A stretch of DNA of 64,000 nucleotides, taken from contig CAVRXH010000006.1 of NCBI GenBank assembly GCA_963725175.1, positions 6,882,001-6,946,000 of the forward strand, written 5' to 3'. Source of the DNA: DASUBV01 sp963725175 (GTDB lineage: Bacteria > Actinomycetota > Actinomycetes > Streptosporangiales > Streptosporangiaceae). The notes below the pieces were generated by a model. That model had not been told where the DNA came from and did no database searches. It saw only the letters and a program-made list of their open reading frames with translations. Below are positions 43,639-53,818 of this stretch, piece after piece. Positions within the stretch are counted from its first letter, which is position 1. Every line of letters begins with the position of its first letter. The translations under genes were made by a program, and so were the position numbers.

Positions 43639-44691
43639 TTGACCGACGCCGCCGCCCTCCAGGGGGCCGCGACCAGCCCGGACGCCGCCGCGCCCCCGCG
43701 GCCGGCCTCCCGCGGGCCCTGGCGGCAGGCACTGCGCCAGATCGCCAGGGACCGCGCGGCCGTGGGTTCGGTGGTGGTCCTGCTGCTCATCCTGGCCGTG
43801 TGCCTGATGGCGCCGCTGTACGCGCGGTACATCGCGCACACCCACCCGTTCCAGTCCAACGTGCTCGGCACCACGATCATCAGCGGCAAGCGGGTCCCGG
43901 TGCTGGAGCCCAACCACTCGGGCCTCGGCCTGGGCTCCGCGCCGATCGGGCCGACGTGGCACTTCAGCCACTACTTCCTCGGCGCGGACCAGCAGGGCCG
44001 CGACGTGATGGCCCGGCTGCTGTACGGCGGCCGCAACACGCTGCTGATCGGCACGGTGTCCGCGGTCATCTGCTGCGTGATCGCCGCCGCGCTCGGGCTG
44101 ATCGCCGGCTACTTCGGCGGGGTCGTGGACTGGGTGCTGTCCCGGCTGTTCGACATCGTCTGGGCGTTCCCGATCTACCTGCTGGCCATCTCGCTGGCGG
44201 TGGTCCTGCTGACCAGCGGCCTGCACCTGGGCCCGATCCAGATCGGCGCGTCCAGCCTGATGCTGCCGATCCTGATCATCGCGGTGATCTACGTGCCCTA
44301 CGTGGCCCGGCCGCTGCGCGGCCAGGTGCTGTCGCTCAAGGAACGGGAGTTCATCCAGGCCGCGGTCGGCGTCGGCGCGCCCGACTGGCGGATCATCCGC
44401 AAGGAGATCCTGCCCAACACCATGCCGGCCGTGATCGTGTTCCTGCCGCTGATGATCGCGCTGAACATGCTGACCGAGTCCGCGCTGTCGTTCCTGTCCA
44501 TCGGCGTCCAGCCGCCGCAGGCGAGCTGGGGGACGATCATCAACGACGGCATGAGCCTGCTCTACAACCGCCCGGCGGTGGCCATCGCGCCCGGCGTCAT
44601 GCTGGTCATCACCGCCGTCGCGTTCAACCTGCTCGGCGACTCTGTGCGCGACGCGCTCGACCCGCGGGCCAGGCTGCGGGGCTCGGTGTGA
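43639..44691 (+). CDS. ABC importer permease (DppC-like)
   Basis: About 350 residues from TTG 43639, with aaaggtgg just upstream; no better start is in frame. N-terminal membrane anchor near residues 40-60 followed by a large loop (LGADQQGRDVMARLLYGGRN), then five helices and the EAA-type loop EFIQAAVGVGAPDWRIIRKE with ILPNTMPAV. This is the DppC/OppC topology. The C-terminus ends LLGDSVRDALDPRARLRGSV, typical of the family. Confidence 0.93.
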   Translation: MTDAAALQGAATSPDAAAPPRPASRGPWRQALRQIARDRAAVGSVVVLLLILAVCLMAPLYARYIAHTHPFQSNVLGTTIISGKRVPVLEPNHSGLGLGSAPIGPTWHFSHYFLGADQQGRDVMARLLYGGRNTLLIGTVSAVICCVIAAALGLIAGYFGGVVDWVLSRLFDIVWAFPIYLLAISLAVVLLTSGLHLGPIQIGASSLMLPILIIAVIYVPYVARPLRGQVLSLKEREFIQAAVGVGAPDWRIIRKEILPNTMPAVIVFLPLMIALNMLTESALSFLSIGVQPPQASWGTIINDGMSLLYNRPAVAIAPGVMLVITAVAFNLLGDSVRDALDPRARLRGSV

Positions 44692-44692
44692 C

Positions 44693-45658
44693 ATGGTCGC
44701 GTTTATCCTCAAGCGGCTGGCCGCCACCGTCCTGGTGCTGTTCGCCATCAGCGTCCTGGTCTTCCTGATCTTCTTCGCCACGCCGGGCGTCGATCCCGCC
44801 GCCCGGATCGCCGGACGCGGGGCCAGCCCGGCGGTCCTGGCTCAGGTACGCCAGGCGTTCGGGCTCAACAGGCCGATCCCGGTGCGCTACCTGCTGATGA
44901 TGAAGCAGCTGTTCATCACGCGGGATCTCACGTCTTACGTGAACGTCGGCCAGAAGGTCGTCCCGGAGATCCTCCAGGCAGCCCCGGTGACGCTGTCGCT
45001 GGTCACCGGCGCGGCGGTGCTCTGGCTGATCTTCGGCATCCTCAGCGGCGTGCTGGCCGCGAGCCGGCGCGGCTCGGCGATCGACCCCACGGTGATGACC
45101 GTGGGCATCGCGGCGATCTCCATCCCCGCCTACTGGCTGGGCGAGATGGTCAACCTGATCACCCAGAGCAGGCTGCACTCCAGCGTGTTCTCCTGGGTGC
45201 CGCCGCTCGGCTATGTCGGCCTCGCGCACCCGCTGCAGTGGGCGCTGCACCTGCTGTTCCCGTGGCTGACGCTGGCGGCGCTTTACGCCGGCATTTACGG
45301 CAGGGTGCTGCGCGGCGAGCTGATCACCGCCCTGGACGAGGACTACGTCCGCACCGCGCGGGCCAAGGGTCTTTCCGAGCGGCGCATCCTGTGGCGGCAC
45401 GCGTTCCGCTGCTCGCTGATGCAGATCGTCTCGCTGTTCGGCCTGGACTTCGGCTCGCTGGTGGGCGGCTCGGCGCTGCTCACCGAGGTGGTGTTCGGGC
45501 TGCCGGGCATCGGCATGCTCACCTGGACCTCGCTGCAGAACCTGGACTTGCCGGTGATCATGGCCTGCGTCATCTACGCCTCGTTCTTCGTCGTGGTGGC
45601 CAACGCCGCCGTGGACGTCGTGTACGCCTGGCTGGACCCGCGGGTGCGCCGTGGATAG
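44693..45658 (+). CDS. ABC importer permease (DppB-like)
   Basis: 321 residues with six membrane helices starting VAFILKRLAATVLVLFAISV. It has the family segment FGLNRPIPVRYL, the EAA loop DEDYVRTARAKGLSERRILW and the terminal VVVANAAVDVVYAWLDPRVR. Starts 1 bp after the DppC-like stop and overlaps the ATPase gene by 8 bp. Confidence 0.93.
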   Translation: MVAFILKRLAATVLVLFAISVLVFLIFFATPGVDPAARIAGRGASPAVLAQVRQAFGLNRPIPVRYLLMMKQLFITRDLTSYVNVGQKVVPEILQAAPVTLSLVTGAAVLWLIFGILSGVLAASRRGSAIDPTVMTVGIAAISIPAYWLGEMVNLITQSRLHSSVFSWVPPLGYVGLAHPLQWALHLLFPWLTLAALYAGIYGRVLRGELITALDEDYVRTARAKGLSERRILWRHAFRCSLMQIVSLFGLDFGSLVGGSALLTEVVFGLPGIGMLTWTSLQNLDLPVIMACVIYASFFVVVANAAVDVVYAWLDPRVRRG

Positions 45659-46684
45659 CGCGGGCGGCCCGGTGCTGGAGGTCGAGGACCTGACCGTCCG
45701 GTTCAAGACCAGGGGCGGGCTTGTGCACGCCGTCAACGGGCTGTCGCTGCGGGTGGAGCCGGGCGAGGTGCTCGGCATCGTCGGCGAGTCAGGGTCCGGC
45801 AAGAGCGTGTCGATGTACTCGGTGCTGGGCCTGGTCAAGGACAGGAACGCGGAGATCAGCGGGCGGGCCAGGTTCAACGGCCAGGACCTGATCGGCCTGA
45901 GCGACGCGGAGCTGGCGAAGATCCGCGGCCGGCAGATCGCGATGATCTTCCAGGACCCGATGACCTCGCTGACCCCCGTGTACACGATCGGCTGGCAGAT
46001 CGCCGAGCAGCTCAGGGCGCACAACGACATGTCCAGGCGGGCGGCCCGCGACCGGGCCATCGAGCTGCTGGAGGAGGTCGGGATACCCGACCCGCGCCGC
46101 CGGGTGGACAACTACCCGCACGAGTTCTCCGGCGGCATGCGGCAGCGGGCGATGATCGCCATGGCGCTGTCCTGCAACCCGAGCCTGCTCATCGCGGACG
46201 AGCCGACCACGGCCCTGGACGTGACGATCCAGGCGCAGATCCTGGACCTGATGCGGCGGCTGCGCGAGCGGCACGGCTCGGCCATCGTGCTCATCACGCA
46301 CAACATGGGCGTGATCTCCGAGCTGGCCGACCGGGTCGTCGTCATGTACGCGGGGCGGGCCGTGGAGTCGGGGCGGAAGCGGGAGATCATCCGGCAGCCG
46401 GCCCACCCCTACACCTGGGGCCTGCTGGACGCGGTGCCGAGGCTCGGCGACGCCCGCGGCCGCCTGGCCACCATCCCCGGCTCGCCCGCCTCGCCGCTCA
46501 ACCCGGATCCCGGCTGCCCGTTCGCGCCGCGCTGCGCGCACCGGCACGACGCCTGCGCGCAGCTGCCGCCCCTGGCCGGGACCGGCGGGCATCTCGACGC
46601 GTGCTGGCTGCCCGTCGAGGATCGGGCGGAGCGCCGCCGCAGCGCCAGGCAGGCGCCGCCGGCGGCCGGCGGAAGGAGCGGCGG

Positions 46685-46688
<4 letters not shown>
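45651..46688 (+). CDS. ABC importer ATPase (DppD-like)
   Basis: 345 residues. Walker A GESGSGKS, signature FSGGMRQRAMIAMAL, Walker B LLIADEPTTALDVT and the H-loop VLITHNMGV; the C-terminal extension CPFAPRCAHRHDAC carries the cysteines of the oligopeptide-type ATPase iron-sulfur/zinc region. Forms a heterodimer with the next gene product. Confidence 0.95.
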
Positions 46689-47728
<1,040 letters not shown>

Positions 47729-47749
47729 GCCCAACCATGCACGACCGCT

Positions 47750-47763
47750 CGCTCAGCTGAGCG
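47750..47763. promoter_or_regulatory. 14-bp perfect palindrome before alpha-galactosidase
   Basis: cgctcagctgagcg reads identically on both strands and lies 15 bp upstream of the alpha-galactosidase ATG, next to its ribosome binding site (gagaggag). It could be an operator or a small hairpin at the start of translation. Confidence 0.4.
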
Positions 47764-47777
47764 GAGAGGAGTTCCAG

Positions 47778-50369
47778 ATGCGCAGATCCACCTGGCTGCC
47801 CATCATCACCGTTGCCGGGGTCGCGGTCGCGATCGCGGCGCCCATGACCGCCGCGGCCGCCAGCCACGGCACCAGCAGCCGGGCCGCGACCGCGGCCGTC
47901 AGCGCCAGCAGCCAGACGGGCACCGCCCTGGCCAGCACGCCGCCGATGGGCTGGAACAGCTACAACGCCTACGCCTGCGACAACGGCGCGCAGAACATGG
48001 AGGCGGTCGCCAAGTTCATCCACGACTCCGGCCTGGAGGCCGACGGCTACAGCTACGTCAACAGCGACGGCTGCTATGACGACCTGGAGGGCCTGGGCAG
48101 CCCGAACACCTTCGGCGTGACCGCCCCGGTGCCGCAGGACCCCGAGACCTGCGGGGTCGTCAACGGGCGGCTTCCCGACGGGCAGCTCTTCGTCAACTCC
48201 TACGCCTTCCCGCCCAGCCGCCCGTGCGCCAACGACGGGTTCGCGCTGGTCGGCGACCGGCTGCACGCGCTCGGCCTGAAGCTCGGCCTGTACCTGGACG
48301 CCTCGAACAACTGGAACTGCGAGGAGATCCCCGGCAGCTACGGCTTCGACAAGACCGACGCCGCCGCCCTCGCCTCCTGGGGCGTGAACTACGTGAAGCT
48401 CGACTGGGGCTGCGGCGACTCGCTGGTGCCGCCCGCGAGCAACGCGCCGGCCGGCTACACCGGCATCGACGCCGCGCCTGGTAACCAGGGCTTCGGCGGG
48501 CCGACGTTCGCCACTAACCCGGCCTACGACACGAACCAAGAGACGACCCAGATCAAGATGTACTCGGCGCTCGCCAGCGCGATCCACGCCACCGGCCGCC
48601 CGATCGTGGTCAGCGTCGCCGGCGCGGCCACGGTCGACTCGCAGGACTGGGCCTTCCCGATGGCCCAGCTCGACCGGCCGACCGGCGACGCCAACGCCAA
48701 CTTCACCGCGACCGGACGGCACGCGGCCGGCAGCGTGATCGGGATCATCAACGCCGACGCGCAGACCTACGACGCGCTGACCGGGCCGGGGCACTGGATC
48801 GACCCCGACGCGATGGAGGTCGGCAACGGCTCGCTCACGCTGGCCGAGGACCAGTCGGAGATGTCGATGTTCTCCGAGATGGCCGACCCGCTGCTGATGG
48901 CGACCAACCTGTGCCCGGCCAACTGCGGCCCGGACACCACCCCGGCCACGCCCGCGCAGCTCGCGACGGACGTCTCGGTCTTCGGGAACCGGCGGGTCAT
49001 CGCCGTGGACCAGGACAGGCTGGGCGCGCCCGCGCAGATCGTCGGCACCTTCGACGGGACGCACCTGATCATGACCAAGCCGCTGTCCGACGGGTCGGTG
49101 GCCGTGACCCTGTTCAACGAGAGCACCACCGACGCGGCGACGATGAGCACGACCGCCGCGGCGGCCGGGCTGCCGGCGGCGGCCAGCTACCGGGTGCAGG
49201 ACCTGTGGACGGGCCAGGCCAGCACGACCACTGGCGCGATCAGCGCCACGGTCCCGGCGACCGGCACCGTGATGTACCGGATCACCCCGGTCGGCGGCAC
49301 CGGCGGCGCTCACGGCCAGGCCGGGCAGGCCGCGGCGGCTCGCGCCGTCACGGTCAGCCACCCCGGCCCGGGCTCGGCCGGCCACCCGGCGGCGGCGTCC
49401 TTCCCCGCCGCCCCGGCCAGCCTGACCTCGGTGTCGTGCGCGTCCGCGGCCCGCTGCACCTCGGTGGACAACTTCGGCCGCGAGGTGACCTTCAGCCCGG
49501 CCGGCTCCGGCTCGCCCGGGCCAGCCGGGATCGATCCGGGTAACTCGCTGGTCTCCGTCTCCTGCCCGCCGGGCGGGACCCGGTGCACGGCGCTGGACTC
49601 CGGCGGCACCGAGCTGACCTTCGACCCGGTGCACGGGCCGTTCCTCGGCCTGAGCAGGTGGCCGGTCGATGCCGGCAACGAGCCGACGGCCCTGGCCTGC
49701 GTCTCCGCCACCCAGTGCACCGCCGTGGACGGCAAGGGCAACGAGGTCACCTTCAACCCGGTGACGCACCGGGTGAACGCGGCGGGCGTGACCGCCGTCG
49801 ATCCGTTCACCTACCTCGGCGCCGTCTCCTGCCCCACGGCCACGCAGTGCACCGCCGCGGGCGGCGGCGGCAACAACGGGGACACCGAGGTGACCTTCAA
49901 CCCGGCCACCGGCGCGGTCGGCCCGGCCGGGGTGACCTCGCTGGACAGCGCCACCGTCAACGGCGTGTCCTCGGTGTCCTGCCCGTCCGCCGGCCAGTGC
50001 ACCGTGGTGGACGGCAGCGGCAACGAGCTGACCTTCGACCCGGCCACCGGGACGGCGAACGCGGCCGGCCTGGCGCCGCTGGAAGGCGACAGCGTGCCGG
50101 GCGGCCTCGGGTTGATGACGTCGGTGTCCTGCCCGTCGGCTGACCAGTGCACCGCCGTCGACGGCAGCGGCAACGAGGTGACCTTCGACCCGACGACCGG
50201 GACGGTCGGCGCGGCCGGCGTGACGCTGGTCGACCACGCGGGCGGCCTGGAGTCGGTGAGCTGCCTCGCCACCGCGTCGCAGTGCACCGCGGTGGACCTG
50301 ACCGGCCACCAGGTCACCTTCGACCCGGCGACCGGCACGGTCACCGGGTCGGTGAAGCTGGCCAGGTAG
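47778..50369 (+). CDS. Secreted GH27 alpha-galactosidase with seven C-terminal repeats
   Basis: 863 residues. A signal peptide covers about 1-33 (VAVAIAAPMTAAAAS). The GH27 catalytic domain follows (TPPMGWNSYNAYACDNGAQN, KLGLYLDASNNWNC, YVKLDWGCGD with the nucleophile Asp, and the acid/base region RPTGDANANF), then GPGHWIDPDAMEVGNGSLT. A small beta domain (about 420-505) precedes seven repeats of about 45 residues with the core CTAVDxxGNEVTFDPxTG and a cysteine pair each, likely a seven-bladed propeller. It hydrolyses terminal alpha-galactose from galactosides outside the cell. Located 49 bp after the importer ATPase gene, so probably the last gene of that operon. A 21-bp hairpin follows. Confidence 0.93.
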   Translation: MRRSTWLPIITVAGVAVAIAAPMTAAAASHGTSSRAATAAVSASSQTGTALASTPPMGWNSYNAYACDNGAQNMEAVAKFIHDSGLEADGYSYVNSDGCYDDLEGLGSPNTFGVTAPVPQDPETCGVVNGRLPDGQLFVNSYAFPPSRPCANDGFALVGDRLHALGLKLGLYLDASNNWNCEEIPGSYGFDKTDAAALASWGVNYVKLDWGCGDSLVPPASNAPAGYTGIDAAPGNQGFGGPTFATNPAYDTNQETTQIKMYSALASAIHATGRPIVVSVAGAATVDSQDWAFPMAQLDRPTGDANANFTATGRHAAGSVIGIINADAQTYDALTGPGHWIDPDAMEVGNGSLTLAEDQSEMSMFSEMADPLLMATNLCPANCGPDTTPATPAQLATDVSVFGNRRVIAVDQDRLGAPAQIVGTFDGTHLIMTKPLSDGSVAVTLFNESTTDAATMSTTAAAAGLPAAASYRVQDLWTGQASTTTGAISATVPATGTVMYRITPVGGTGGAHGQAGQAAAARAVTVSHPGPGSAGHPAAASFPAAPASLTSVSCASAARCTSVDNFGREVTFSPAGSGSPGPAGIDPGNSLVSVSCPPGGTRCTALDSGGTELTFDPVHGPFLGLSRWPVDAGNEPTALACVSATQCTAVDGKGNEVTFNPVTHRVNAAGVTAVDPFTYLGAVSCPTATQCTAAGGGGNNGDTEVTFNPATGAVGPAGVTSLDSATVNGVSSVSCPSAGQCTVVDGSGNELTFDPATGTANAAGLAPLEGDSVPGGLGLMTSVSCPSADQCTAVDGSGNEVTFDPTTGTVGAAGVTLVDHAGGLESVSCLATASQCTAVDLTGHQVTFDPATGTVTGSVKLAR

Positions 50370-50376
50370 CTAGTCC

Positions 50377-50423
50377 CGCTGGCCGGGCTGGCCGTGCACC
50401 GCGCACGGCCAGCCCGGCCAGCG
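50377..50423. terminator. Bidirectional hairpin terminator, 21-bp stem
   Basis: cgctggccgggctggccgtgc (50377-50397) and its exact complement ending at 50423 form a 21-bp perfect stem with a 5-bp loop between the convergent alpha-galactosidase gene and the minus-strand gene ending at 50428. Confidence 0.85.
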
Positions 50424-50427
50424 CGCG

Positions 50428-51024
50428 TCAGCCCGAGGCCGACCATTCGTAGGCCGGCTGATCCGGACTGCCCCAGCCAACGGACAGCGGCTTGACCTTC
50501 CTGGCGTACTCGAAGGTCACGTAGCCGCGCACGCACTGGTGAGGATGCAGCGTGCTGGGCGCGTTGCCGAGGTCGGGCTCCCTGGCGGCGTCGGGCGCGT
50601 CCAGCGCGCCGGTGGTCTGGCTGTGCGGGTACACCAGCGCGAACGGGAACGGCACGAGCTCCGAGGAGGTACTGGCGCCATGCGGTCCCGCGCACACCTG
50701 CACCGCGCCGAGCGCGAACTGGTCGCCCGCGTCGGGCTTGTTCATCGTCTGCGACTTGAACGGCAGCCGGAACGAGTAGACGGTCGCGGACACGATGCCA
50801 TCCTGGGTCCACGACGGCGACAGGCGCGCCCGCTGGCCGTACCGCAGCCGGACCAGCCCGGTCGCTGTCGGCCGGTGATGATGATGCCCGGCGGCCGCCG
50901 GGGGTCCCGCCACGAGGCCGATGACGATGAGCGCGATTATCACCACGACAACCGCGCCGGAACCGATCAGTATTCTTTTTCTCCAGCGCCCCGGCTTAGG
51001 CGTATTCCCCACCCCTGATGACAT
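50428..51024 (-). CDS. Membrane-anchored hypothetical protein (DUF4352-like)
   Basis: 198 residues from ATG 51024, with ggaaagg seven to eight bases upstream. One membrane helix (about residues 18-42, ILIGSGAVVVVIIALIVIGL), then a histidine-rich stretch (GHHHHRP) and an exported domain of beta strands (VSATVYSFRLPFKSQ, FALGAVQVCAGPHGASTSSE, GYVTFEYARKVKPLSVGW). The pattern resembles DUF4352-type extracellular immunoglobulin-like domains. Function unknown. Confidence 0.7.
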   Translation of the reverse strand: MSSGVGNTPKPGRWRKRILIGSGAVVVVIIALIVIGLVAGPPAAAGHHHHRPTATGLVRLRYGQRARLSPSWTQDGIVSATVYSFRLPFKSQTMNKPDAGDQFALGAVQVCAGPHGASTSSELVPFPFALVYPHSQTTGALDAPDAAREPDLGNAPSTLHPHQCVRGYVTFEYARKVKPLSVGWGSPDQPAYEWSASG

Positions 51025-51122
51025 GTGCACCGCCTTTCCGCCGAGGAACTTATGGGCAGCGGAGAAGCCGGTCAAGCGGGGCATGATCCTATAGGCCGGG
51101 ACGGTCGGCTCGGCCGGCGCCG

Positions 51123-51752
51123 TTATTCCGGCGGAACCGGGACCTCAAGCAGGCCGGAGGCGAGGAACGCGCGGCGGTAGATGTCGCGGACGACCTGCTG
51201 CTTGCGCGCGTTGTACTGCATGACGTGCTCGCCGCCCGCGTTGGCGTCGGCGGCGGCCTGGTGCTTGGCGGCGGCGTAGCGGTCCAGGTCGGCCGGGTTG
51301 CCGCGCAGCCAGTCCCGGAAGATCCGGTGCCGGACCGGCTCGGGGCTGTCGAAGCCGAAGACGTGGATGTTGCAGCGCGGGCGGCCCGCGGCGCGCAGTA
51401 CCCGGTGGCCGTACCACCAGGGCTCGCGGATCGCCAGCGTGAACCCGGCGGCCTCCAGCGCGGGCACGTAGTCGGGCTCGCGGCCGGGGTCGGCGACGGT
51501 CAGGTCGATGTCGATCACGGGCTTGGCCGCCAGGCCGGGGACCGCGGTCGAGCCCACGTGGTCGAGCTGCAGCGCCCGCCAGCCGAGCGCGGCCCGGATC
51601 CGCCCGGCCAGGCCGGCGTAGACCCGCGGCCAGCCGGGGTCCGGTGCCACGACGGCGATGCCCGTCGCCGGCGTGACGCCGGGCAGCCAGGCACTGGCGC
51701 CGGGCGGCGGCGGAGCGTCGTCGAACGTCACGATCTCGGCTCGGGTCGGCAT
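51123..51752 (-). CDS. GrpB family protein
   Basis: 209 residues from ATG 51752. The GrpB/UPF0157 hallmarks are present: DHVGSTAVPGLAAKPVIDID (nucleotidyltransferase-like core), YVPALEAAGFTLAIREPWWY, HRIFRDWLRGNPADLDRYAA and the terminal YNARKQQVVRDIYRRA. The family has a polymerase-beta-like fold; the reaction is unknown. Separated by 59 bp from the winged-helix gene in the same direction. Confidence 0.92.
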   Translation of the reverse strand: MPTRAEIVTFDDAPPPPGASAWLPGVTPATGIAVVAPDPGWPRVYAGLAGRIRAALGWRALQLDHVGSTAVPGLAAKPVIDIDLTVADPGREPDYVPALEAAGFTLAIREPWWYGHRVLRAAGRPRCNIHVFGFDSPEPVRHRIFRDWLRGNPADLDRYAAAKHQAAADANAGGEHVMQYNARKQQVVRDIYRRAFLASGLLEVPVPPE

Positions 51753-51811
51753 GACGGGCAGTCTAGGACGAGCCGCCCATGACCGCCGTTCCCGTTTCAG
51801 GCGTTCCCGTT

Positions 51812-52833
51812 TCAGGCGTCCCAGCGGACGGTGACCGGCCCGGCGATGCCGGGGAGCGGCAGGGACGCCGCTTCCGCCTCGACCGCCTCGCGTTCCGCGG
51901 CCGACAGCCGCCGCCAGGCCCGGATGGTCAGGACCGGGCCGGCGCGCCGCCACGTTCCGGCGATTTCCTCGCTGGCCAGGACGGCGCCGGGCCAGACGCG
52001 CGGCGTCCACAGCTCGCCGCGCTGGGCGGGGTCGGGAACCAGCAGCTCGCGGTCGGCTCCCTGGAGCAGGAAGTAGGCGTCGCCGCTGGGCAGCAGCCGG
52101 GCTGGCGCGGCCTGCCGCGGGCCGGCCAGGAAGGCCGCCTCGTCCTCCGCCAGGATCCACGCCTCGCCGGCCGGCGTGCGCACCGGCAGCAGCGAGGCAC
52201 CGAGCGCCTGGAACGCCGCCGCCGCGGGCCGCGGGCCGATCCCGGCCCAGGCGCCGAACGACGCCGGCGTGGCGGGGCCGTAGCTGTGCAGGTAGCGGCG
52301 GGCGAGCTCCAGGCGGGCCTCGCGCGGCCCGGTTTCTGGCGGCGGCACCGTCCAGATCTCCGGCCGCCGCGCGCCGTCCCAGCGGATCAGCACCGTACCG
52401 GTCGCCGCCGCGTACCGGAAGCTGTTGGGGTGCACGCCGAGCGCCCGGCCGGCCTCGTTGCAGGACATCCGGCCCCGCCGAGGAAGGAATCCAGCCGGGC
52501 CGCCAGATCGGCCGCCCGCTGCCGGCCCTTGGCGTCGTCGGGCAGCGTCCCGAGGGTGAAGACGGCGAGGTCGCGCGCGGCGACCGCGAAGACGCTGTAC
52601 CGCGGGCCCCAGACCTGGACCAGCGAGGGGTCTTCCCAGGCCGACGGGCCGGTTTCGGCGACGCGCGCGTGGATCGACAGCAGCGCGGCCCTGGGCATGC
52701 TGTCCTGCAGCCCGGCCCACGCGGCGCGCCGCAGCGAGTCCGGCCCGGCCGGCAGCCGCTCGCCGAGCCCGCCCGCGTGCCGCCGGAACCCCAGGATCTG
52801 CCCTCGGGTGAGGTCAAGCCGGATCGTGGTCAC
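51812..52833 (-). pseudogene. Winged-helix DNA-binding protein (HTH_42/AlkZ-like), frame broken
   Basis: From ATG 52833 the product begins TTIRLDLTRGQILGFRRHAG and continues to RLDSFLGG; the frame then diverges. From about 52485 another frame carries RMSCNEAGRALGVHPNSFRY, SYGPATPASFGAWAGIGPRP and the C-terminal ASEEIAGTWRRAGPVLTIRA to the stop at 51812. Adding one G in the ggggcc run joins FLGGGRMSCNEA. The whole matches the HTH_42 (DUF1006) family, which includes AlkZ, a DNA glycosylase against interstrand crosslinks. Whether this copy repairs DNA is unknown. Confidence 0.82.
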
Positions 52834-53002
52834 GCCGCCTCCTCCGCGGTGCGCTGGCCCCTGATCAGTAAGTAGTGCGCTGGTCCTGCTTCGCCGAGGC
52901 TACCGGGTAAAGTGCGACATACCCGGCCACGCCCGGCATGGCCGCTCCTGGAATGGATGCCGTGGTCGCGGGCAGCTGGCGGGCCCGGCGAAGGAGGCCG
53001 GC

Positions 53003-53785
53003 ATGGAGATAGTCCACGTCGCGGCGGCCGTGCGCCCGGTCGCGAACACGCTCAACGGCCAGGGGTGGCGGCAGGCCGGCGAGCTTGGCCTCGCCCTGGC
53101 GCTGTCGGCCGTCATCGGCCTCGAACGCGAGATCCGGCAGAAGGACGCGGGCCTGCGGACGCACACCCTGGTCGGCGTCGGCGCCGCGCTGTTCGTGCTG
53201 ATCAGCAAGTACGGCTTCACCGACGTCCTGGAGCCCAGGCTGGTGGTGCTCGACCCGTCGCGGGTGGCCGCGCAGATCGTCACGGGAGTCGGGTTCCTCG
53301 GCGCGGGGCTGATCTTCGTGCGGCGCGACTCGGTGCGCGGGCTGACGACGGCGGCGGCCATCTGGGTCACCGCGGCCATCGGGGCGGCGGCCGGCGCCGG
53401 GCTGCTCGTGCTGGCGGCCCTGGCCACGGTGGCGTACCTGTTCATCGCGGTGGTCCTGTCGGCGGTGACGCGGCGGCTGCCGAGGTCGGCGACCGCCATC
53501 TCCGCCTTGCGCGTCCGCTACCCCGACGGTCACGGCCTGCTGCGTGAGGTCCTCCGCGAGGCGACCGAGCGGGGGTTCGCCATCGATGACGTCTCCACCG
53601 AGGTGGTCGGCGGGCGCCGGGGGACCTCGGGCGGCGGCGACAGTCCCGACGGAAAGCCGGCCACGATCGAGATGACGCTGCACGTGCACGGCCGCCAGCC
53701 GGTGAACGAGCTGGCCGCCGCGCTGTCGGACCTCGACTTCGTCAGCGCGGTGCTGGCAGCCGACGCCAACGCGGTCGACGAGTAG
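53003..53785 (+). CDS. MgtC/SapB family protein
   Basis: 260 residues. The N-terminal membrane domain carries ALALSAVIGLEREIRQKDAG and LRTHTLVGVGAALFVLISKY, ending with GFLGAGLIFVRRDSVRGLTT and AAAIWVTAAIGAAAGAG, the MgtC signature; the C-terminal half is an ACT-like soluble domain. MgtC proteins affect magnesium and membrane-potential homeostasis. ATG 53003 has an ideal aaggagg site five bases upstream. It converges on the fluoride operon. Confidence 0.92.
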   Translation: MEIVHVAAAVRPVANTLNGQGWRQAGELGLALALSAVIGLEREIRQKDAGLRTHTLVGVGAALFVLISKYGFTDVLEPRLVVLDPSRVAAQIVTGVGFLGAGLIFVRRDSVRGLTTAAAIWVTAAIGAAAGAGLLVLAALATVAYLFIAVVLSAVTRRLPRSATAISALRVRYPDGHGLLREVLREATERGFAIDDVSTEVVGGRRGTSGGGDSPDGKPATIEMTLHVHGRQPVNELAAALSDLDFVSAVLAADANAVDE

Positions 53786-53818
53786 CGCCGCGCTGGGCTG
53801 GGCCGCGCCGGGCCCGGC

